Shown here piece by piece: positions 46,550 to 58,045 of a DNA stretch of 64,000 nucleotides (its first letter is position 1; each line of letters opens with the position of its first letter). The DNA comes from Clitoria ternatea. Taxonomy: Eukaryota; Streptophyta; Magnoliopsida; Fabales; Fabaceae. Location: assembly GCA_037962975.1 (NCBI GenBank), contig CM075673.1, positions 122,221,001-122,285,000 on the forward strand, given 5' to 3'. Under the pieces are notes generated by a model. It worked only from the letters and a program-made list of their open reading frames with translations, ran no database searches and had not been told where the DNA came from. Position numbers and translations under genes: made by a program.

Positions 46550-47699
46550 TGTAACGCCCCGAAACGTGGATTAAAATTTTCGAGTAAATTTTTCGCTTTT
46601 TCGAAAGATCATTTTAAAAATTATAAATTTAATTCAGAGTTTATATAATAATTAATAACAGCGGAAAAATTATCATACATACTAGTCGTGAATAATTAAA
46701 TTCAAGAAAATATTTAAGTAGCGGAAACGATTGTGAAGATAATGGTACATGACATATTATATTTATTACAACCCATAAATTCAAAGTTCAGGTAATAAAA
46801 CAAATAGACATCCATCATGGCATCACTCTGCATTCTGCGTGTCATTCACTGTAAAAATTAATGTAAGAGTGAGACAGAATATAGAATAAATATAAAATAG
46901 ATAAAATTGCACAAACACAATTAACAATTCATAATGATATGATGAATATGCCAAACAAGTCCATTAATAGATCTTTAATTAGTCAAATGATGTCATGCTG
47001 GATCCATTTGGTCTTGGTGGGAATACTGCAGTAAAAGTCTCATAGAGACATAAATAGGGCTTTAGCATATACCATGAATCCCTATACTTCATGGCGCTTA
47101 AGTACCGAAGTACACAATATCATAAGTAGGACTTCTGCATAAACCATGAATCCCTACACTCCATGGCACACAACATAATAGGGCTTAACTCATCATAGAG
47201 TAACCCCCCACCAGGGTAGGCAATCATGGAACCCCTAAATTCCATGGTGCGTCCGAATGCTTATGATGCATGAATGCCTTTAATTCTTTTAACATACCAT
47301 GATATCCACATTTCCAAAACCTCTTGGATACTACAAGTCCTCAAGGAACACAATACACATAATAATTCATAAAATCATGGATTTACTGTTTCAACCACAT
47401 ATGTCAATAACCACAAGGCATTCATGTACATATATATTAATTATGTCATTCATAATTATTCACCATCACAATATACAAACTGTGTGATACTCAACAACAT
47501 TTATAATAATTCATAATCACTCAATAATTTAATAAATAATTTTTATACATAGAGAAAATATCATTTTCTTTCAAAATAGCCATTCTAAGTGACTTTCAGC
47601 ATCCCCAACAGCAACATACATTAGCAAAACAGTCATAACATGGGCAAATCAACTCCTTTTTAGGTGATTCCACTTTCTATAGCTCAATAATACAATTAT

Positions 47700-48840
47700 C
47701 TACAACTTTCATGAAGAACACAGTTTCAAATTCCGAACAGAAATATTACTTATTCACGAAATACCACACTGCCTCAAGGTGAGTTTTTCAAAACGTACAT
47801 ATATTAGTAATTTCAGTGTTTCTGGAGTTACAAAAATGATTTTTGCATGAAACCAGTTCTAAAATACTCTTAACATAATTATCTACAACTTTCATGAAGA
47901 CTCAAACAACTAATTCATACCACAAAATTCCCAGTATTGAAAACAAGATTTGGATTTCCAAAATTCCAGAATTTCAGAATTTCAGCTTGCACATACTTCA
48001 GTAATTTGAGTATAACTTGAACTACAAAAATTATTTTGATGTGAAACCACTTTCTAAAAATCCACAACTTAATTATCTACAACTTTTATGAAGACTCAAA
48101 CAACTAATTCATACCACAAAATTCCCAGTATTGAAAACAAATTCGGATTTCCAAAATTCCAGAATTTCAGAATTTCAGCTTGCACATACTTCAGTAATTT
48201 GAGCATAACTTGAACTACAAAAATTATTTTGATGTGAAACCACTTTCTAAAAATCCATAACTTAATTATCTACAACTTTCATGAAGACATCCAAGGCTGA
48301 TTATGCATGTATAATTCCCAGCATATCAAAATATACACTAAACATGAAGCAAATCTTTCACTCGGACATACAGTAGTATTTTGGCTATAACTTTTGCTAC
48401 ACATACTCAAATCAATCGGTTCAGGTCTCAAAATTCACATAACAAAAAGATTTACAACTTTCATGAAGACACTGATCACTAATTCTTACTACAAAATGCC
48501 CAATTTTAACAATAAGATACAGATTTCAAGTTCACAGATTTACAGCTTGTACATACTTCAGTATTATGAGCATAACTTGAGCTACAAAAATTATTTTAAT
48601 GTGAAACTACTTTCTAAAGATCCACAACGTAATTATATACAACTTTCAGGAAGACATCCAAGGCTGATTATGCACGTACAGTTCCCAGTAAATCAATATA
48701 TACACAAAATAAAGGATAAATCTTTCACACAAACATGCTGTAGTATTTTGGCTATAACTTTTGCTATACTTATTCAAATTACTTGATTCAGGTCTCAAAA
48801 TTCAGATATCAAAAAGATCTACAACTTTTATGAAGAAGTC
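47700..48840 (-). repeat. 185-194-bp tandem repeats in element G 3' LTR
   Basis: The landmark CTACAACTTTCATGAAGAC recurs at about 47700, 47883, 48077, 48270, 48452, 48637 and 48819. Intervals are 183, 194, 193, 182, 185 and 182. Units share ATAACTTGAACTACAAAAATT and related segments. The same array is in the 5' LTR at about 55830-56970. Confidence 0.9.
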
Positions 48841-49289
48841 AGAGTCAAATTCACACGTTTTCAATATCACAAATGAGCAACAAGTTACGAATAAATTCTG
48901 GAATCCTAGAATCAGCATACAATTCTACCCATTTCACAAATATTCACAACCCTGTCCCCTCTTACCTTAATGGAGGTTCCTAAAGTGGTTGAAAGTGTTG
49001 TATTATTGTCCTAGCTTCAGATCAAGAGTGAAATTGATGGAGAAAGTGAAAGAAAATAAGAGAGAGACTTCACTAACTTTAGCTTGTTCTAGGAATTCAG
49101 ACTTGGGAACAAGATGTAGTGTTGATTTAATGATGTAAATGACAAGTGGGGGACAAGATTTTCATAATGGGATTGTAGTGGGATGTTAGGTGCATGAATT
49201 ATGGTGATAATGGAGGTTTTAGGTGAGAAAAATGAGCTGGATTGTTGACCATTTCCGCAGCCTACATAATGTAGTTTGTTTGATTGAAG

Positions 49290-49650
49290 TAAATATCAAT
49301 TCTGACACTGTTTTGGTATTTTAGGCATATCTCTCTCATATCTTAATGGATTTTAACAAATGTGGTCTTGTTGGAAAGCTAAGACAACGAGGAACAACTT
49401 TGTAGTTTACGACGTTTTCAAATTCGGACTCTAACAAGGTATTAAAATATGTACAAGATGATATGATTGAAATAAAATATCAATTCTGACACTGTTTCGG
49501 TATTTTGGACATATCTCTCTCATATCTTAATGGAATTTAACAAATTTGGTCTTTTTGGAAAGATAAGAAAAAGAGGAACAACTTTGTAGTTGGACACATT
49601 TCCAAATTCGGACTCTAACTAACAATTAAAATGTGTACAAGATGACGCAG
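49290..49650 (-). repeat. About 184-bp direct dimer in element G LTR
   Basis: AATATCAATTCTGACACTGT followed by CATATCTCTCTCATATCTTA occurs twice, starting near 49292 and 49476. Again in the 5' LTR near 57420-57780. Confidence 0.85.
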
Positions 49651-49910
49651 TTTGAGTGGAGTATGTGGCAATTTGATGAGAGTAATTGGAAAAGCCAAGG
49701 AAATTAATAACTAAGGAAATAGGTAATAAATTATTTGATTAACTTTTACCAAAGGTATAAAGTTAAAATTATTTACCATGGTAAAAGGTTAAATTGAAGA
49801 TGTTGTCCTAACCAAAAATTTATGTAGAAAGTTGAGATAAAATGGATAATATCATTGATAGTCTAAATCAAAATGATTATACATGAGAATAAAATTTTTA
49901 GGATGTTACA

Positions 49911-49928
49911 ATTCTCCCACCCTAATAA
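49911..49928 (-). promoter_or_regulatory. Element G polypurine tract
   Basis: In the sense direction TTATTAGGGTGGGAGAAT abuts the 3' LTR start TGTAACATCC. Confidence 0.8.
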
Positions 49929-49948
49929 AAATTTCGTCCTCGAAATTT
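49929..49948 (-). promoter_or_regulatory. PPT-adjacent hairpin, element G
   Basis: Sense AAATTTCG-AGGA-CGAAATTT, 8-bp perfect stem. The terminal pair is A-T instead of the G-C in B and C, a compensatory change. Confidence 0.7.
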
Positions 49949-49964
49949 AATCATTACGCACTCC

Positions 49965-52900
49965 TCAGTGAAACAATTCTGGATACTGTGTCCTCATAGC
50001 ATCTTCACGCTCCCAAGTCAGAGTTACATCAGTTCCTTGTTTCCATGCAACTTTTACCAGTGGTACATTCTTGTTCCTCAAGCGTTTATTCGATCTTTCT
50101 AGAATCTGTGTAGGTTCTGTGGAGATGGTCAGATTTTCTCTAACTTCAATATCATCGGCAGCAATCACATGGTTGGGATCTTGTACGTACTTCCTTAGCT
50201 GTGATACATGAAATACATTGTGCAGATTTGCCAGGTGAGGGGGAAGTGCAATCTGATATGCCACTGTACCAACCCTCTTTAGGATCTCATATGGTCCAAT
50301 GAATCTCGGACTCAATTTCTTACTCTTCAATGCTCGACCAATCCCCTTGTGAGGTGAAACCTTCAAAAATACATGTTCACCAACTTGGAATTCAAGTGGT
50401 TTCCTCCTCTTATCATAATACTGCTTCTGTCTGTCCTGAGATGCCTTCATCTTTTCTCTGATCATTTCTATCTGTTCAGTAGTCTGTTGCACAATTTCAG
50501 GTCCTAACGCCAAACTTTCACCAGTTTCTAACCAACAAAGTGGCGTTCGACACTTCCTACCATACAATGCTTCGAATGGAGCCATACCAATACTGCTGTG
50601 GTAGCTATTATTATACGTGAATTCAATCAATGGAAGAAACTTCTCCCAACTACCACCATGTTCAACCACACAAGATCGCAGTAAGTCTTCCAAACTTTGT
50701 ATGGTACGTTCTGACTGTCCATCTGTTTGGGGATGATAAGCTGAACTCAATCGAAGCTTTGAACCCAATTCCTGATGCAAGCTTCCCCAGAATCGGGAAG
50801 TGAATCTTGGATCTCTATCTGACACAATACTTGATGGTACACCATGTAGTCTTACGATCTCCTTCACATATAACTGTGCCAACTTTTGTAAAGAGTTCTT
50901 CATATTCATTGGGAGAAAGTGAGCAGACTTTGTCAATCTGTCTACAATAACCCAGATTGCATCATTCCCTGAACGTGTTCTTGGTAACCCCGACACAAAG
51001 TCCATTGAGATGTCATCCCATTTCCAGACAGGAATCTCTAATGGTTGCAGTTCACCAGATGGCTTCTGGTGTTCTACCTTGGCTTTTTGACACACCAGAC
51101 ATGAAGCCACATATTCAACTATCTCTTTCTTCATCCTTGGCCACCAAAATCTTTTCCTCAGATCTTGATACATCTTAGTTGATCCAGGATGAATGCTCAA
51201 CATACTTTTATACGCTTCTTCTAGAATCGTCCTTCTCAGATCAACATCATCTGGTACACAAATTCTATTCCTGATCCTCCAAATTCCATCTGATCCTTCT
51301 TGTAGTCCCATATCTTTTCCATTCGCCTGTAATTCTCTCAACTCCTGTAATGGCAAATCTTCTTTCTGTCTTTCACCTAACAGTTTCAGGAAATCATTGG
51401 TTATTTTCAAAGTCCCCAAAGTCATACTCCTTGAAGATTTTATCTCTACACCAAAGTTCATGTCTCTGAACTGTTCTATCATCTCTATTTCTTTTATCAT
51501 CAAAAATGCCATATGAATGGACTTTCGGCTTAGTGCATCTGCCACCACATTTGTTTTTCCTGGATGGTATTTCAAATCAAATTCATAATCTTTAAGAAAT
51601 TCCATCCACCTTCGCTGCCTCATGTTTAATTCTTTTTGATCGAACAAATACTTCAAGCTCTTGTGGTCACTGAACACTTCAAACCTGACTCCATACAAAT
51701 GGTGTCTCCAGATTTTTAGAGCAAATACCACTGCTGCCAATTCTAGATCATGCGTCAGATAGTTCATCTCATGTGGTCTCAACTGTCTAGAAGCATAGGC
51801 AACCACCTTTCGTTGCTGCATCAAAACACATCCTAAGCCCATTTTGGAAGCATCACAATAAACCACGAAATCTTCTTGTGGGTTAGGTAAGGTTAAGACT
51901 GGAGCAGATGTAAGCTTCAACTTCAGTTCTTGGAAACTTTTCTCACATTCTGGCGTCCAAGAAAAAGGTTGATTCTTCCGGGTTAGCCGAGTCATTGGTA
52001 GGGCAATTTGAGAAAACCCTTCAATGAATCTCCGATAATAACCAGCCAATCCCAGGAAACTTCGTATCTCAGTGACTGAAGTAGGTCTCTCCCAGTTTAC
52101 CACAGCTTCTATTTTAGAAGGATCCACAGATACTCCTTCGTTTGAGATTACATGGCCTAGGAATTTTACCTCTTTCAACCAGAATTCACATTTTGATAAC
52201 TTTGTATACAACTGCTTCTCCTTCAAAATCTGCAATACCACTCGAAGATGCTTTTCATGTTCCTCTGCAGTTTTTGAATAGATCAGAATATCATCAATGA
52301 AAATGATGACAAATTGATCCAAGTAGGGATGAAATACTCGATTCATGTAATCCATGAATACGGCTGGGGCATTGGTCACTCCGAAGGGCATCACAAGGTA
52401 CTCGTAATGACCATATCGTGTTCTAAAGGCTGTCTTTGGAATATCCTCAGACTTGACACGAATCTGATGATACCCCGATCGTAGATCAATCTTGGAAAAC
52501 ACTGAAGCACCTCTCAATTGATCTATCAGATCATCAATTCTGGGCAAAGGATATCTATTCTTCACTGTCAATTTATTCAGTTGACGATAATCTACGCATA
52601 ACCTCATGCTTCCATCTTTCTTCTTGACGAGCAATACTGGCGCTCCCCATGGTGACACACTCGGTCTGATGAAATGCTTCTCCAGCAACTCTTCAATTTG
52701 TTTCTTCAGTTCCGCCAGTTCAATTGGTGCCATACGGTATGGAGCTTTAGACACTGGTTCTGCTCCTGGAATTAAATCAATGGAGAATTCTACCTCACGT
52801 TCTGGAGGTAAACTTGAGACATCTTCAGGAAATACTTCAGGAAATTCAGAAACAACCGGCATCTCGATTGCTTTAGGTTCACCATCTTCTTTGTAAAGAG

Positions 52901-54377
52901 TGAATAAAGCAAACAATTGACTTTCACCTTGTAATACATAGGTCTTGAGGTTGTCAGAATTTAGATTTTCTGATGGAAATATCACGGTCTTGTTGTGACA
53001 GTCCACCAAGACTCGATTTGTCGATAACCAGTCCATCCCCAGAATCACGTCCAGATCCTTCAAAGGTAAACAAACAAGATCGACAAGAAAGCGTCTACCT
53101 TCTATGAGTATAGAACATTCGTTACACACCTTAGCAGTTCTAAGTTGTGTACTGGTGGGAGTAGAAATAATCAGATCATATGTCATAGGCTTCACAGGTA
53201 ATTGAAGGCGTCTAACACACTCATCAGAAATGAAAGAATGCGTAGCACCAGAATCAAATAACACAGATAGGATTGTACCATTAATGTCACACTTACTTTG
53301 TACGAGGTCATCAGCTTGGTCTGCCTCTGAACCGCTGATGGCATAGACTCTCCCAGCTGTTTGTTGCAACCTCTGATCTGTGGACTCCCTGTTCTGTCTT
53401 GGAGGTTGGGCAGTACGTGTGTCTTCTCCTCGGCCTCTCTGATAATTAGAGCCTCTTGGTTCACTCATAGTGTTCCTGTTGTTGGTTTGATTGTTCTGCG
53501 GACAATTTGGACTGATGTGTCCTTTTTGGTTACATCGGAAGCAAGTGACCTCTTCAAGACGTCTGTTACAATCACGTACATGATGATTACCTCCACACTT
53601 AAGACACCTCATGTTATTGCGTCTATCAAAAGATGACGATGATGATGATCCGCCTCTGGAGCGATTTGGATAGAACGATCCTCTTCTTTTGAAATCAACT
53701 GACTGAGGTTTCAGTTGTCTATTGGCCTTTTCATGTGCCAGTCTGGCTTGATGATTCTCTTCAAAAATTCTGCATTTGTTGATCAAAATGGGAAAACTCC
53801 GAATTTCTTGGTACCCTATCGCTTCTTTGATTTCCAGATTCAGTCCGTTCTCAAATTTAACACATTTCGATTCTTCGGCACCAGCCTGTTGAAAAGGAGG
53901 GTAAAAGAGAGATAGTTCTTCAAACTTTGCAGCATATTCTCCAACAGACATCGAGCCTTGTTTCAACTCCATAAATTCCAGCTCCTTACGACTTTTCACA
54001 CTTGCTGGAAAATATTTCTCCAGGAAACAGTCTTTAAAGTTGGCCCAGATCAAGGGTCTGTCAGTCTCGATCATACGGATTCTAGCATGAATCCACCAGT
54101 TCTCTGCCTCTTCCACCAACATATAGGTGGCATACTCCACCTTTTCGTATTCTGTGCAGGGCAATGCTCGAAAGATGCGCTCCATTTCCTTGGCCCAAAG
54201 ATATGCTCCTTCTGGATTATAACCTCCTTTGAATTGTGAAGGCTTTCTCTTCAGGAAGTGGTCTAACCCATGGAGTCCTCCAGTGCTCCTTGGTTGATTT
54301 TGTCGTTCTATGGCTTCAGCTAAACGGTTGAAAGCTGCTGCCATATCGTGGTTGTTGTTGTTGTTGTTTCTTGCCAT
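49965..54377 (-). CDS. Element G gag-pol polyprotein, uninterrupted
   Basis: One 1470-aa open frame. Gag starts after an Asn-rich N terminus (MARNNNNNNHDMAAAFNRLA). The capsid core contains FLKRKPSQFKGG and LFYPPFQQAG. Two zinc knuckles follow (CLKCGGNHHVRDC, CFRCNQKGHISPNC). Protease FDSGATHSFIS is near residue 374; RT includes FIDD near 693; RNase H has VYCDASKMGLG. Integrase follows, with core Asp in MDFVSG and SDRDPRF and Glu in SERTIQ; the chromodomain-like C terminus ends YPELFH. The start is the first ATG after the predicted acceptor. One oddity: the first His of the integrase HHCC site, present in B and C (EAHKS), is Tyr1056 here (EAYKS). Otherwise it appears able to encode a full retroelement polyprotein. 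Confidence 0.97.
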   Translation of the reverse strand: MARNNNNNNHDMAAAFNRLAEAIERQNQPRSTGGLHGLDHFLKRKPSQFKGGYNPEGAYLWAKEMERIFRALPCTEYEKVEYATYMLVEEAENWWIHARIRMIETDRPLIWANFKDCFLEKYFPASVKSRKELEFMELKQGSMSVGEYAAKFEELSLFYPPFQQAGAEESKCVKFENGLNLEIKEAIGYQEIRSFPILINKCRIFEENHQARLAHEKANRQLKPQSVDFKRRGSFYPNRSRGGSSSSSSFDRRNNMRCLKCGGNHHVRDCNRRLEEVTCFRCNQKGHISPNCPQNNQTNNRNTMSEPRGSNYQRGRGEDTRTAQPPRQNRESTDQRLQQTAGRVYAISGSEADQADDLVQSKCDINGTILSVLFDSGATHSFISDECVRRLQLPVKPMTYDLIISTPTSTQLRTAKVCNECSILIEGRRFLVDLVCLPLKDLDVILGMDWLSTNRVLVDCHNKTVIFPSENLNSDNLKTYVLQGESQLFALFTLYKEDGEPKAIEMPVVSEFPEVFPEDVSSLPPEREVEFSIDLIPGAEPVSKAPYRMAPIELAELKKQIEELLEKHFIRPSVSPWGAPVLLVKKKDGSMRLCVDYRQLNKLTVKNRYPLPRIDDLIDQLRGASVFSKIDLRSGYHQIRVKSEDIPKTAFRTRYGHYEYLVMPFGVTNAPAVFMDYMNRVFHPYLDQFVIIFIDDILIYSKTAEEHEKHLRVVLQILKEKQLYTKLSKCEFWLKEVKFLGHVISNEGVSVDPSKIEAVVNWERPTSVTEIRSFLGLAGYYRRFIEGFSQIALPMTRLTRKNQPFSWTPECEKSFQELKLKLTSAPVLTLPNPQEDFVVYCDASKMGLGCVLMQQRKVVAYASRQLRPHEMNYLTHDLELAAVVFALKIWRHHLYGVRFEVFSDHKSLKYLFDQKELNMRQRRWMEFLKDYEFDLKYHPGKTNVVADALSRKSIHMAFLMIKEIEMIEQFRDMNFGVEIKSSRSMTLGTLKITNDFLKLLGERQKEDLPLQELRELQANGKDMGLQEGSDGIWRIRNRICVPDDVDLRRTILEEAYKSMLSIHPGSTKMYQDLRKRFWWPRMKKEIVEYVASCLVCQKAKVEHQKPSGELQPLEIPVWKWDDISMDFVSGLPRTRSGNDAIWVIVDRLTKSAHFLPMNMKNSLQKLAQLYVKEIVRLHGVPSSIVSDRDPRFTSRFWGSLHQELGSKLRLSSAYHPQTDGQSERTIQSLEDLLRSCVVEHGGSWEKFLPLIEFTYNNSYHSSIGMAPFEALYGRKCRTPLCWLETGESLALGPEIVQQTTEQIEMIREKMKASQDRQKQYYDKRRKPLEFQVGEHVFLKVSPHKGIGRALKSKKLSPRFIGPYEILKRVGTVAYQIALPPHLANLHNVFHVSQLRKYVQDPNHVIAADDIEVRENLTISTEPTQILERSNKRLRNKNVPLVKVAWKQGTDVTLTWEREDAMRTQYPELFH

Positions 54378-54407
54378 CCTATATTCGTAGTTTGGTTTAT
54401 ACCAATT

Positions 54408-57095
54408 CTAAGGAATAATATATCATATATAAATACTATATAACTATCATTATTCTACAGTTTATCAGTTAAGCAATCAATCATATCACACATTTATCAT
54501 ATCATCAAACGGTAATCAAAACAAATCTTTTTGCAATTAATCAGTCAGGCATAAGTCATATAGTATACATTTAGCATGTTATCAAGCAATAAGTCAAACA
54601 TTTTACATATTATGTCGAGAAACAGTACATGTCATAGCAATTGGTCCTGAATTTTTGAAAATGCTCTGATACCAACATGTAACGCCCCGAAACGTGGATT
54701 AAAATTTTCGAGTAAATTTTTCGCTTTTTCGAAAGATCATTTTAAAAATTATAAATTTAATTCAGAGTTTATATAATAATTAATAACAGCGGAAAAATTA
54801 TCATACATACTAGTCGTGAATAATTAAATTCAAGAAAATATTTAAGTAGCGGAAACGATTGTGAAGATAATGGTACATGACATATTATATTTATTACAAC
54901 CCATAAATTCAAAGTTCAGGTAATAAAACAAATAGACATCCATCATGGCATCACTCTGCATTCTGCGTGTCATTCACTGTAAAAATTAATGTAAGAGTGA
55001 GACAGAATATAGAATAAATATAAAATAGATAAAATTGCACAAACACAATTAACAATTCATAATGATATGATGAATATGCCAAACAAGTCCATTAATAGAT
55101 CTTTAATTAGTCAAATGATGTCATGCTAGATCCATTTGGTCTTGGTGGGAATACTGCAGTAAAAGTCTCATAGAGACATAAATAGGGCTTTAGCATATAC
55201 CATGAATCCCTATACTTCATGGCGCTTAAGTACCAAAGTACACAATATCATAAGTAGGACTTCTGCATAAACCATGAATCCCTACACTCCATGGCACACA
55301 ACATAATAGGGCTTAACTCATCATAGAGTAACCCCCCACCAGGGTAGGCAATCATGGAACCCCTAAATTCCATGGTGCGTCCGAATGCTTATGATGCATG
55401 AATGCCTTTAATTCTTTTAACATACCATGATATCCACATTTCCAAAACCTCTTGGATACTACAAGTCCTCAAGGAACACAATACACATAATAATTCATAA
55501 AATCATGGATTTACTGTTTCAACCACATATGTCAATAACCACAAGGCATTCATGTACATATATATTAATTATGTCATTCATAATTATTCACCATCACAAT
55601 ATACAAAAACTGTGTGATACTCAACAACATTTATAATAATTCATAATCACTCAATAATTTAATAAATAATTTTTATACATAGAGAAAATATCATTTTCTT
55701 TCAAAATAGCCATTCTAAGTGACTTTTAGCATCCCCAACAGCAACATACATTAGCAAAACAGTCATAACATGGGCAAATCAACTCCTTTTTAGGTGATTC
55801 CACTTTCTATAGCTCAATAATACAATTATCTACAACTTTCATGAAGAACACAGTTTCAAATTCCGAACATAAATATTACTTATTCACGAAATACCACACT
55901 GCCTCAAGGTGAGTTTTTCAAAACGTACATATATTAGTAATTTCAGTGTTTCTGGAGTTACAAAAATGATTTTTGCATGAAACCAGTTCTAAAATACTCT
56001 TAACATAATTATCTACAACTTTCATGAAGACTCAAACAACTAATTCATACCACAAAATTCCCAGTATTGAAAACAAGATTTGGATTTCCAAAATTCCAGA
56101 ATTTTAGAATTTCAGCTTGCACATACTTCAGTAATTTGAGTATAACTTGAACTACAAAAATTATTTTGATGTGAAACCACTTTCTAAAAATCCACAACTT
56201 AATTATATACAACTTTCATGAAGACTCAAACAACTAATTCATACCACAAAATTCCCAGTATTGAAAACAAATTCGGATTTCCAAAATTCCAGAATTTCAG
56301 AATTTCAGCTTGCACATACTTCAGTAATTTGAGCATAACTTGAACTACAAAAATTATTTTGATGTGAAACCACTTTCTAAAAATCCACAACTTAATTATC
56401 TACAACTTTCATGAAGACATCCAAGGCTGATTATGCATGTATAATTCCCAGCATATCAAAATATACACTAAACATGAAGCAAATCTTTCACTCGGACATA
56501 CAGTAGTATTTTGGCTATAACTTTTGCTACACATACTCAAATCAATCGGTTCAGGTCTCAAAATTCACATAACAAAAAGATTTACAACTTTCATGAAGAC
56601 ACTGATCACTAATTCTTACTACAAAATGCCCAATTTTAACAATAAGATACGGATTTCAAGTTCACAGATTTACAGCTTGTACATACTTCAGTATTATGAG
56701 CATAACTTGAGCTACAAAAATTATTTTAATGTGAAACTACTTTCTAAAGATCCACAACGTAATTATATACAACTTTCAGGAAGACATCCAAGGCTGATTA
56801 TGCACGTACAGTTCCCAGTAAATCAATATATACACAAAATAAAGGATAAATCTTTCACACAAACATGCTGTAGTATTTTGGCTATAACTTTTGCTATACT
56901 TATTCAAATTACTTGATTCAGGTCTCAAAATTCAGATATCAAAAAGATCTACAACTTTTATGAAGAAGTCAGAGTCAAATTCACACGTTTTCAATATCAC
57001 AAATGAGCAACAAGTTACGAATAAATTCTGGAATCCTAGAATCAGCATACAATTCTACCCATTTCACAAATATTCACAACCCTGTCCCCTCTTAC
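54408..57095 (-). other. Predicted leader intron of element G
   Basis: In the sense direction, donor CCATTAAG|GTAAGAGG begins at 57095 and the acceptor ATTATTCCTTAG ends at 54408; an alternative acceptor ends at 54379. The predicted first exon (about 57275-57096) has no ATG, and the first ATG after the acceptor is gag's at 54377. The PBS (54663-54674) lies inside the intron. Confidence 0.55.
54663..54674 (-). promoter_or_regulatory. Element G primer-binding site (tRNA-iMet)
   Basis: GCTCTGATACCA on the + strand, i.e. TGGTATCAGAGC in the element's sense, three bases from the 5' LTR. Confidence 0.95.
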
Positions 57096-58040
57096 CTTAA
57101 TGGAGGTTCCTAAAGTGGTTGAAAGTGTTGTATTATTGTCCTAGCTTCAGATCAAGAGTGAAATTGATGGAGAAAGTGAAAGAAAATAAGAGAGAGACTT
57201 CACTAACTTTAGCTTGTTCTAGGAATTCAGACTTGGGAACAAGATGTAGTGTTGATTTAATGATGTAAATGACAAGTGGGGGACAAGATTTTCATAATGG
57301 GATTATAGTGGGATGTTAGGTGCATGAATTATGGTGATAATGGAGGTTTTAGGTGAGAAAAATGAGCTGGATTGTTGACCATTTCCGCAGCCTACATAAT
57401 GTAGTTTGTTTGATTGAAGTAAATATCAATTCTGACACTGTTTTGGTATTTTAGGCATATCTCTCTCATATCTTAATGGATTTTAACAAATGTGGTCTTG
57501 TTGGAAAGCTAAGACAACGAGGAACAACTTTGTAGTTTACGACTTTTTCAAATTCGGACTCTAACAAGGTATTAAAATATGTACAAGATGATATGATTGA
57601 AATAAAATATCAATTCTGACACTGTTTCGGTATTTTGGACATATCTCTCTCATATCTTAATGGAATTTAACAAATTTGGTCTTGTTGGAAAGATAAGAAA
57701 AAGAGGAACAACTTTGTAGTTGGACACATTTCCAAATTCGGACTCTAACTAACAATTAAAATGTGTACAAGATGACGCATTTTGAGTGGAGTATGTGGCA
57801 ATTTGATGAGAGTAATTGGAAAAGCCAAGGAAATTAATAACTAAGGAAATAGGTAATAAATTATTTGATTAACTTTTACCAAAGGTATAAAGTTAAAATT
57901 ATTTACCATGGTAAAAGGTTAAATTGAAGATGTTGTCCTAACCAAAAATTTATGTAGAAAGTTGAGATAAAATGGATAATATCATTGATAGTCTAAATCA
58001 AAATGATTATACATGAGAATAAAATTTTTAGGATGTTACA
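54678..58040 (-). repeat. Element G 5' LTR
   Basis: Second copy of the 46550-49910 LTR. A TATAAT-like box lies near 57305 (minus strand); the corresponding site in the 3' LTR carries one substitution. Confidence 0.95.
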
Positions 58041-58045
58041 CAAGG

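Larger units (their letters stand above)
46550..49910 (-). repeat. Element G 3' LTR
   Basis: Sense reading TGTAACATCCTAAAA...CGTTTCGGGGCGTTACA. It carries a tandem array of about 185-194-bp units (47700-48840) and an about 184-bp dimer (49290-49650). Small ORFs inside, such as 48394-48786, are repeated identically in the other LTR and are not credible genes. Confidence 0.95.
46550..58040 (-). mobile_element. Element G: complete young chromovirus with an intact gag-pol frame
   Basis: An 11,491-bp minus-strand element inserted in LTR F with a perfect CAAGG duplication (46545-46549 and 58041-58045). The 5' LTR is 54678-58040 and the 3' LTR 46550-49910 (about 3.36 kb), differing at roughly 14 substitutions plus a small indel (about 99.6% by eye). 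iMet PBS, PPT and all gag-pol domains are present. It is the best candidate in the window for a recently mobile element. Confidence 0.97.

Noticed and set aside
48394..48970. Two small ORFs, repeated nearly identically at 56524-57100
   Set aside because: They lie on the antisense strand of element G's LTR tandem array; their identity reflects LTR duplication, not protein conservation.
52606..54239. Several + strand ORFs of 66-96 aa
   Set aside because: Shadow frames of the minus-strand gag-pol of element G.
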